Of a DNA stretch of 64,000 nt, positions 59,207 to 64,000 are shown piece after piece. A program made the translations under genes and the position numbers. The notes under the pieces are model-generated. The model was not told the DNA's origin. It saw only the letters and a list, made by a program, of their open reading frames with translations, and ran no database searches. Every line of letters begins with the position of its first letter. The stretch's first letter is position 1. Origin of the DNA: an uncultured Cuneatibacter sp. (GTDB lineage Bacteria > Bacillota > Clostridia > Lachnospirales > Lachnospiraceae); contig CAKQHB010000003.1 in the NCBI GenBank assembly GCA_934234215.1, positions 1 to 64,000 on the forward strand, written 5' to 3'.

Positions 59207-60121
59207 TTACTGCGCTGCCTGACCGGACAGCTTCTTTGCAAAGTGGCCGGACAAAGCATTGATGCCGATGACGACAACAAGCAGTACAACGGCAACTGCG
59301 TAAGGCTTATCGCCGTAGAGACCTTCGGAAAACATGGCGTACATATGCACGGCCAGTGTACGTCCGGGTTTCATCAGATTGGTTGCAACTGCCGGTTCTG
59401 TGCCGGTAACAAAAATCAGTGCAGCCGTCTCACCAACGATACGTCCAATTGCCAGGATCACGCCGGATAAAATACCGGGCATTGCAGGCGGCAGTACGAT
59501 CTGAAAGACGGTGCGCAGTCTGCCGGCACCGAGACCGAAGCTGCCTTCGCGGTAAGAATCCGGTACCGATTTCAAAGCTTCCTCTGTTGTACGCATAATA
59601 AGCGGCAGTACCATGATGGCCAGTGTCAGTGCACCACCGATCATGGACAGTCCAAAATGCAGTGTGATCGAGAAAAACAGATATCCAAACAGACCATATA
59701 CAATGGACGGGATACCGGACAATGTTTCAGTGGTCAGCGATACGACCCGGACAAGCTTGCTTCCTTTGGAAGCATATTCCACCATATAAATTGCAGCAAA
59801 AACTCCGACAGGCACTGCGAGAAGCAGTGTCACTGCAGTCATGATCAATGTGTTCAAGATCGCCGGTGTCATAGAAGCGTTCTCACTGGTATATTTCCAG
59901 GCGAACATATCCAGTGTCAAATTTGGGATTCCCTTAATGAGAATAAAGGCGATGATGGAGACAAGCACCAACACCGTCAGAATCGCGGAGGCATCCACAA
60001 GGATTCGTTCCAGCAGAGAGGTGGGATGCTTGAGATATCCTTTCCATCTTGCTTTTGCGGAGAGCCGGTTGATCGGCTGTGCGGGAATGTCCGCTTCTTT
60101 TTTGGTAGTTGCAATTTCCAT
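59207..60121 (-). CDS. pstA: Phosphate ABC transporter permease PstA
   Basis: This 304-aa permease has six membrane segments. The EAA-type contact with PstB is ALKSVPDSYREGSFGLGAGR, and GIPSIVYGLFGYLFF is the PstA/PstC signature. It forms the channel with PstC. Confidence 0.96.
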   Translation of the reverse strand: MEIATTKKEADIPAQPINRLSAKARWKGYLKHPTSLLERILVDASAILTVLVLVSIIAFILIKGIPNLTLDMFAWKYTSENASMTPAILNTLIMTAVTLLLAVPVGVFAAIYMVEYASKGSKLVRVVSLTTETLSGIPSIVYGLFGYLFFSITLHFGLSMIGGALTLAIMVLPLIMRTTEEALKSVPDSYREGSFGLGAGRLRTVFQIVLPPAMPGILSGVILAIGRIVGETAALIFVTGTEPAVATNLMKPGRTLAVHMYAMFSEGLYGDKPYAVAVVLLVVVIGINALSGHFAKKLSGQAAQ

Positions 60122-60136
60122 GCTTGCTTTCCTTCC

Positions 60137-61000
60137 TTATGCCTGCTCTTTCTTCTTAATCAGAGAGAACAGCAGGTTGATTATCAAAATAAAGGTGAAC
60201 AGAACAACAGCGGTTGCAATCAGAGCCTGTCTGTGCAGATCCGTTGCATAGCCCATTTCCAGTACGATATTTGCTGTCATGGTACGGACACCGGACAGAA
60301 GGCTTGTGGGCAGGATCGGCTGGTTTCCGGCAATCATGATAACGGCCATTGTCTCACCGATGGCACGACCAACACCGAGGATTACAGCTGCGGTGACGCC
60401 GGACTTTGCAGCGGGTACAATTACCGCAAAGACGCTTCTCTCATGAGTTGCGCCGAGAGCCAGTGCACCTTCGTAATACTGCTCCGGCACTGCTAAGAGG
60501 GAAGCTTCGGATACGCTGATGATGGTCGGCAGGATCATGATACCGAGCAGTAAAGATGCGGTCAGAAGACCTTTGCCGCTGGCATCCGCAAACATGCCGC
60601 TGATCATTGGAACAAGTGCTGCCAACCCAAAGAATCCGTATACGATGGATGGAATACCGGCTAACAGGTCTACGACCGGCTTTAAGATTTTGTGCACTCT
60701 CGGAGACGCAAACCGTGCCAGATAAATTGCACACAGCAGACCGATCGGAACACCGACGAGAATTGCTCCAATTGTGACGTAAATACTTCCCACAATCATG
60801 GGGAAGATGCCGAACAGGTTATTGCCCGGCATCCATTTCTGTCCCAGTAAAAACTTGACAGGTCCAATTTTCATGATCGTGGGGATTCCATTCTGAAAGA
60901 GGAAGATGCAGATCAGCAGTACGCTGAGAATGGAGAGGCAGGCAGCGCCTGCGAAGACGATCCGCATCACAAGTTCCTTTACCTGTGATTTTGATTTCAT
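60137..61000 (-). CDS. pstC: Phosphate ABC transporter permease PstC
   Basis: This 287-aa permease has six membrane segments, with LLAGIPSIVYGFFGLAALVP and the EAA loop LLAVPEQYYEGALALGATH. The ATG at 61000 begins at MKSKSQVKELVMR; a GTG at 61033 overlapping the pstS stop is an alternative. Neither has a strong ribosome-binding site. Confidence 0.95.
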   Translation of the reverse strand: MKSKSQVKELVMRIVFAGAACLSILSVLLICIFLFQNGIPTIMKIGPVKFLLGQKWMPGNNLFGIFPMIVGSIYVTIGAILVGVPIGLLCAIYLARFASPRVHKILKPVVDLLAGIPSIVYGFFGLAALVPMISGMFADASGKGLLTASLLLGIMILPTIISVSEASLLAVPEQYYEGALALGATHERSVFAVIVPAAKSGVTAAVILGVGRAIGETMAVIMIAGNQPILPTSLLSGVRTMTANIVLEMGYATDLHRQALIATAVVLFTFILIINLLFSLIKKKEQA

Positions 61001-61029
61001 AGTGAACCCCGCGTCTTTCTTTGTATGTA

Positions 61030-61995
61030 TCACTTACCGATTTCGTCCCACTTTGTCAGCTCGCCGGTGTAGATACCGAGAACTTCGTCAGAAGTGATGT
61101 TGGTCAGAGGGTTTGCAGGATTTACGATAACTGCGATACCGTCCATTGCAATGACGGTTCCTTCAACACCCTGCTCGGTCTCACTGTCCTTCAGCTCTCT
61201 GGATGCCATACCGATATCAAAGATGCCTTCTACAGTAGAGGTAACACCGGTACTGGAGTCAGACTGCTGAACACTTACTTCTACGTTCGGGTTTGCTGCT
61301 GCGTATGCTTCCTTCAGCTTTTCCATAACAGGTGTTACAGAAGAAGAACCACCTACGGAAACGGTACCGCTTACATCAGCTGCCTCGTAAGCAGGAGCAT
61401 CGCCAACAGATACATAACCATTGTCTTCTACAACCTTCTGACCTTCTTCACTCATGATGAAGTTGATGAAATCCTGAGCCGCGTCAGATACATCGCCGAT
61501 TCTGGTTACGATATTGAAAGGTCTTGCTACGGAATAAGAACCATCCTTTACATTCTCAGCGGTTGCATCCACACCGTCAACCTGCAGAGCCTTTACCTGC
61601 TTCTCATCCAGAGAACCAAGGGATACATAACCGATGGACTTCTCATTGCCTGCGATGGTGGTCATCATAACGGAAGTGCTGTTTGTGATTTCTGCGGTCT
61701 GAACCGTCATATCAACCTTCTCGCCAGCATCGTTCTTCTGCTCGATACCGAACAGCTCGATGAATGCGCCTCTTGTACCGGAACCATCTTCACGGGTCAG
61801 AACGTAGATGTTACCATCCAGGCTGCCGGTTGTATCTGCCTCACTGTTGTTATCTGCAGCGGATTCGGTCTTTGCCTCAGTACCTGCTGTGCTGCCCTGC
61901 GTATCAGGAGTGCCCTGATCTTTATTTCCGCAAGCTGCCAGTCCAAGACCTGCTACCATCATTGTTGCCAGTAAAACTGCTAATTTCTTTTTCAT
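61030..61995 (-). CDS. pstS: Phosphate-binding lipoprotein PstS, circularly permuted
   Basis: This 321-aa lipoprotein (lipobox LAAC, Cys22) captures phosphate for PstCAB. ATG 61995 has GGAGG five bases upstream. After a Ser/Thr/Glu/Asp-rich linker (23-60) the protein opens with YVLTREDGSGTRG (R68, S72, G73, T74), normally in the second half of PstS, and continues through GYVSLGS and ENNGYVSVG-like strand (residues 193-197), the usual C-terminus. A linker DAPAYEAADVS joins it to VSVGGSSSVTP (213-222), the usual mature N-terminus. It then passes DIGMASRELK (D260) and ends at IYTGELTKWDEIGK. Every ligand is present but the order is rotated. Confidence 0.93.
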   Translation of the reverse strand: MKKKLAVLLATMMVAGLGLAACGNKDQGTPDTQGSTAGTEAKTESAADNNSEADTTGSLDGNIYVLTREDGSGTRGAFIELFGIEQKNDAGEKVDMTVQTAEITNSTSVMMTTIAGNEKSIGYVSLGSLDEKQVKALQVDGVDATAENVKDGSYSVARPFNIVTRIGDVSDAAQDFINFIMSEEGQKVVEDNGYVSVGDAPAYEAADVSGTVSVGGSSSVTPVMEKLKEAYAAANPNVEVSVQQSDSSTGVTSTVEGIFDIGMASRELKDSETEQGVEGTVIAMDGIAVIVNPANPLTNITSDEVLGIYTGELTKWDEIGK

Positions 61996-62059
61996 TTTCT
62001 CCTCCATAGCCGGGCTTGCTATCTTCTTTGTTTCAGCCCTGTTCTTGTTTACAGCAATG

Positions 62060-62087
62060 AGTATAAGGAAGAGACGTAAAGTTCAAA
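62060..62087 (-). promoter_or_regulatory. pst operon promoter
   Basis: Minus strand: TTTGAA, 16-base spacer, TATACT. The weak -35 box fits an activator-dependent promoter. Confidence 0.65.
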
Positions 62088-62114
62088 ATAGTGCTTCTGT
62101 AAAGTTTTTGTAAA
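62075..62114 (-). promoter_or_regulatory. PhoP-box-like repeats ahead of pstS
   Basis: Minus strand: TTTACA (62109-62114), TTTACA (62098-62103) at exactly 11 bases, then TTTACG (62075-62080) after about two more turns. Direct TTNACA repeats at 11 bp are the known PhoP box of Bacillus. This supports phosphate-starvation induction through the encoded PhoPR. Confidence 0.65.
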
Positions 62115-62127
62115 AGAATTGCAGGAA

Positions 62128-62264
62128 AGTAAAAACATAAAATCCAGCCTGCTGGATTCTTCGCCTGCGGCGGGTCGCGAAGCGACAAATTCTTTTCCGC
62201 CGCAGTGCGATCTGAAACACGTTTTTGCGTTATAGAAATTTATATTTTCTATATAACGCAAAAA
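62128..62264 (-). repeat. Terminator-linked structured repeat, copy D (diverged, full length)
   Basis: On the minus strand: hairpin 1 with wholly different arms (TTTTTGCGTTATA...TATAACGCAAAAA), core partly changed (GTTTCA in place of CGCGTGG) but GATCGCACTGCGGCGG kept, stem 2 CTGCGGCGG/CCGCCGCAG intact, and hairpin 3 ATCCAGC-CT-GCTGGAT (62142-62157). Both arms of hairpin 3 differ from copies A and B by matching changes. Together with the promoter and PhoP boxes it fills 62008-62330. Confidence 0.82.
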
Positions 62265-62299
62265 CGCTGTACAGAACGTAAAATCCATTCTGTACAGCG
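62257..62299 (-). terminator. purL terminator
   Basis: CGCTGTACAGAA (62265-62276) pairs perfectly with TTCTGTACAGCG (62288-62299), followed on the minus strand by TTTTTG. The T-tract is also the first arm of repeat copy D. Confidence 0.9.
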
Positions 62300-62330
62300 T
62301 CTAACCTTTGAAAAATATTTTATTTCAAAA

Positions 62331-64000
62331 TTACTTGAAGTAGTCTACACCGGATTCAAACAGCTTCAGATCCTGCTCGCCATAGATGTTGACTGCAACG
62401 GAATCACCGCGTCTCTCGGAGTGTGCCATCTTACCATAAATACGGCCATCCGGGCTTGTGATACCCTCGATTGCACAGTAAGAACCGTTGACGTTCCACT
62501 CTTCGTTCATCTCAAGATGTCCGTCTGCATCTACATACTGAGTTGCAACCTGGCCATTTGCGAACAGCTCCTTCAGCCACTTATCATTGGCAACGAAGCG
62601 ACCTTCGCCGTGAGAGATCGGGTTGACATATACGCCGCCAAGCTCTGCCTTCTGCAACCAGGGAGACTTGTTGGAGACAACCTTCAGATAGGACATTCGG
62701 GAAATGTGACGACCGATAGTGTTGTAGGTCAGCGTCGGGGAATCCTCGGTCTGTGCCTGAATATGACCATAGGGAACAAGTCCCAGCTTGATCAGTGCCT
62801 GGAAACCGTTACAGATACCAAGTACAAGTCCATCTCTCTCATAGATCAGCTTTTCAACCGCTTCTTTTAACTTTTCATTGCGGAATGCAGTTGCAAAGAA
62901 CTTTGCGGAACCTTCCGGCTCATCACCAGCAGAGAAACCACCGGGGAACATCATAATCTGTGCTTTGCGGATGCCTGCCTCATATGCTTCAACAGACTCA
63001 CGGATATCGGCTGCGGACTGATTCTTCATAACACAGGTGATCACATCTGCACCAGCTGCCTCAAATGCCTTTGCACTGTCGTACTCACAGTTTGTTCCCG
63101 GGAATACCGGAATGAAGACCGTGGGCTTTGCAACTTTATTTTTGCAAACGTAGATGGAATCTGCGTGATAAAGCTTCTCTTCTACCGGCTTCTGAGCGGT
63201 GCCGGAGTTGGTCGGGAATACCTTCTCAAGTGGAGCTTTCCAGATGTCCAGTGCCTGCATCAGATCAACCTTTGCATCGCCGTACTGGAAAACAGCCTCT
63301 TCTGTCACTTCACCGACTACCTCATAAGCGCCCTGCAGTGCCAGTACCTGATCGGCAGGTACTTCTGCGATCAATGCGCCGTAAGAAGGCGCGAACAGTG
63401 TATTCGCAGATACTTCGCCGGCATTGATCTTAACACCAAGGTGATTACCAAATGCCATCTTGGAAACAGCTTCTGCAATACCCTTTGCGCCAAGTGCATA
63501 AGCGGAAATGATTCTGCCAGCCTTAACATTTTCAAAGAAGTCTGCATACTGTCTCTTTAATTCGTTGTAATTCGGCAGCTCATCTGCATTGCGGTGCATC
63601 GTGAACTTCACAAGCTTGTTGCCGGCTTTCTTTAATTCCGGTGTTACAACAGTCTTATCCGATGCAACATCGACTGCGAAGGAAACAAGAGTCGGCGGAA
63701 CACTGATGTCACCGAAAGTACCGGACATGGAGTCCTTACCGCCGATGGACGGCAGACCAAATCCGAGCTGTGCATCGTATGCACCTAACAGTGCAGAGAA
63801 CGGCTCGCCCCAGCTATGAGGATCGGTGGTCATACGACGGAAATATTCCTGATAGGTCATACGGATCTTGCTGTAGTCACCGCCGGATGCTACGATCTTC
63901 GCGATAGAATCAACGATTGCATAGACAGCGCCGTGGTACGGGCTCCAGGAAGACAGATACGGATCAAAACCATATGCCATCATCGTTACACAGTCCGTCT
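62331..64000 (-). CDS. purL: Phosphoribosylformylglycinamidine synthase PurL, C-terminal part (cut by window edge)
   Basis: The frame stays open to base 64000, so the first half lies outside. Some 556 residues are visible: the second AIRS-like lobe (SIGGKDSMSGTFGDI) and a C-terminal glutaminase domain (PVFPGTNCEYDSA, nucleophile Cys in LGICNGFQAL, His/Glu in NPISHGEGRFVA and KMAHSERRG). The fusion of both shows the large single-chain PurL rather than the three-subunit PurLQS of Bacillus. It makes FGAM in purine synthesis. Confidence 0.95.
   Translation of the reverse strand, partial: TDCVTMMAYGFDPYLSSWSPYHGAVYAIVDSIAKIVASGGDYSKIRMTYQEYFRRMTTDPHSWGEPFSALLGAYDAQLGFGLPSIGGKDSMSGTFGDISVPPTLVSFAVDVASDKTVVTPELKKAGNKLVKFTMHRNADELPNYNELKRQYADFFENVKAGRIISAYALGAKGIAEAVSKMAFGNHLGVKINAGEVSANTLFAPSYGALIAEVPADQVLALQGAYEVVGEVTEEAVFQYGDAKVDLMQALDIWKAPLEKVFPTNSGTAQKPVEEKLYHADSIYVCKNKVAKPTVFIPVFPGTNCEYDSAKAFEAAGADVITCVMKNQSAADIRESVEAYEAGIRKAQIMMFPGGFSAGDEPEGSAKFFATAFRNEKLKEAVEKLIYERDGLVLGICNGFQALIKLGLVPYGHIQAQTEDSPTLTYNTIGRHISRMSYLKVVSNKSPWLQKAELGGVYVNPISHGEGRFVANDKWLKELFANGQVATQYVDADGHLEMNEEWNVNGSYCAIEGITSPDGRIYGKMAHSERRGDSVAVNIYGEQDLKLFESGVDYFK

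Overview
The window looks like a chromosomal segment of a spore-forming, Gram-positive anaerobe of the Clostridia, most likely family Lachnospiraceae. Evidence: an alpha/beta small acid-soluble spore protein, GerW and YlbJ sporulation proteins, the Firmicute-type rplU-prp-rpmA-obg cluster with a cleavable L27 N-terminus, asp23-fakA divergent from rpmB, RemA, RqcH, a HisZ-dependent short HisG, and several families (DUF4317, TIGR03960/TIGR03936) common in Clostridia. Genus and species cannot be fixed from the sequence. No phage, plasmid, insertion sequence or CRISPR array is seen. Almost all genes are on the minus strand; the exceptions are an AAA ATPase (6594-7913), a YlbJ-like protein (35261-36193), rpmB (43771-43956) and rqcH (53181-54947).

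Layout. 1-6100: an alpha/beta hydrolase, two CobW-like GTPases (one with a very His-rich insert, one fused to a YcgQ/DUF1980-like domain), a DUF4317 protein and a family 28 glycoside hydrolase. 6100-8410: two tRNAs (Arg-TCT, and Pro with the unusual anticodon AGG), a lone plus-strand AAA_14/DUF4143 ATPase behind three copies of a 33-bp-phased repeat, and a decayed gene remnant. 8416-18418: the ribosome-assembly operon rplU-prp-rpmA-obg-yhbY-nadD-yqeK-rsfS, preceded by an L21-type leader, an RNase G/E, two radical-SAM-associated proteins and a lipoprotein. 18510-28584: sbcDC and the his operon hisZGDB-A-IE with a strong promoter and a TrpR-family-like operator. 28585-41366: RNA modification, alarmone synthesis, CoA synthesis, sporulation and recombination genes. 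41468-54947: fakA/asp23/rpmB, gerW and DUF2953, unknown genes, then yicC-remA-gmk-rpoZ-rimO-pgsA-cinA, divergent from rqcH. 55366-62114: a seven-gene phosphate operon pstSCAB-phoU-phoP-phoR with PhoP-box-like repeats. The 3' part of purL runs off the right edge.

Three signals stand out. First, a structured intergenic repeat family has four copies (113-250, 11635-11773, 44030-44092, 62128-62264). Every copy starts inside or just after the T-tract of an intrinsic terminator and points the same way as that terminator; its hairpins vary by paired (compensatory) changes. Second, PstS is circularly permuted: the segment that normally forms the second half of the protein comes first. Third, HisIE carries an extra N-terminal half-barrel resembling half of HisF/HisA, in an operon that lacks hisF and hisH.
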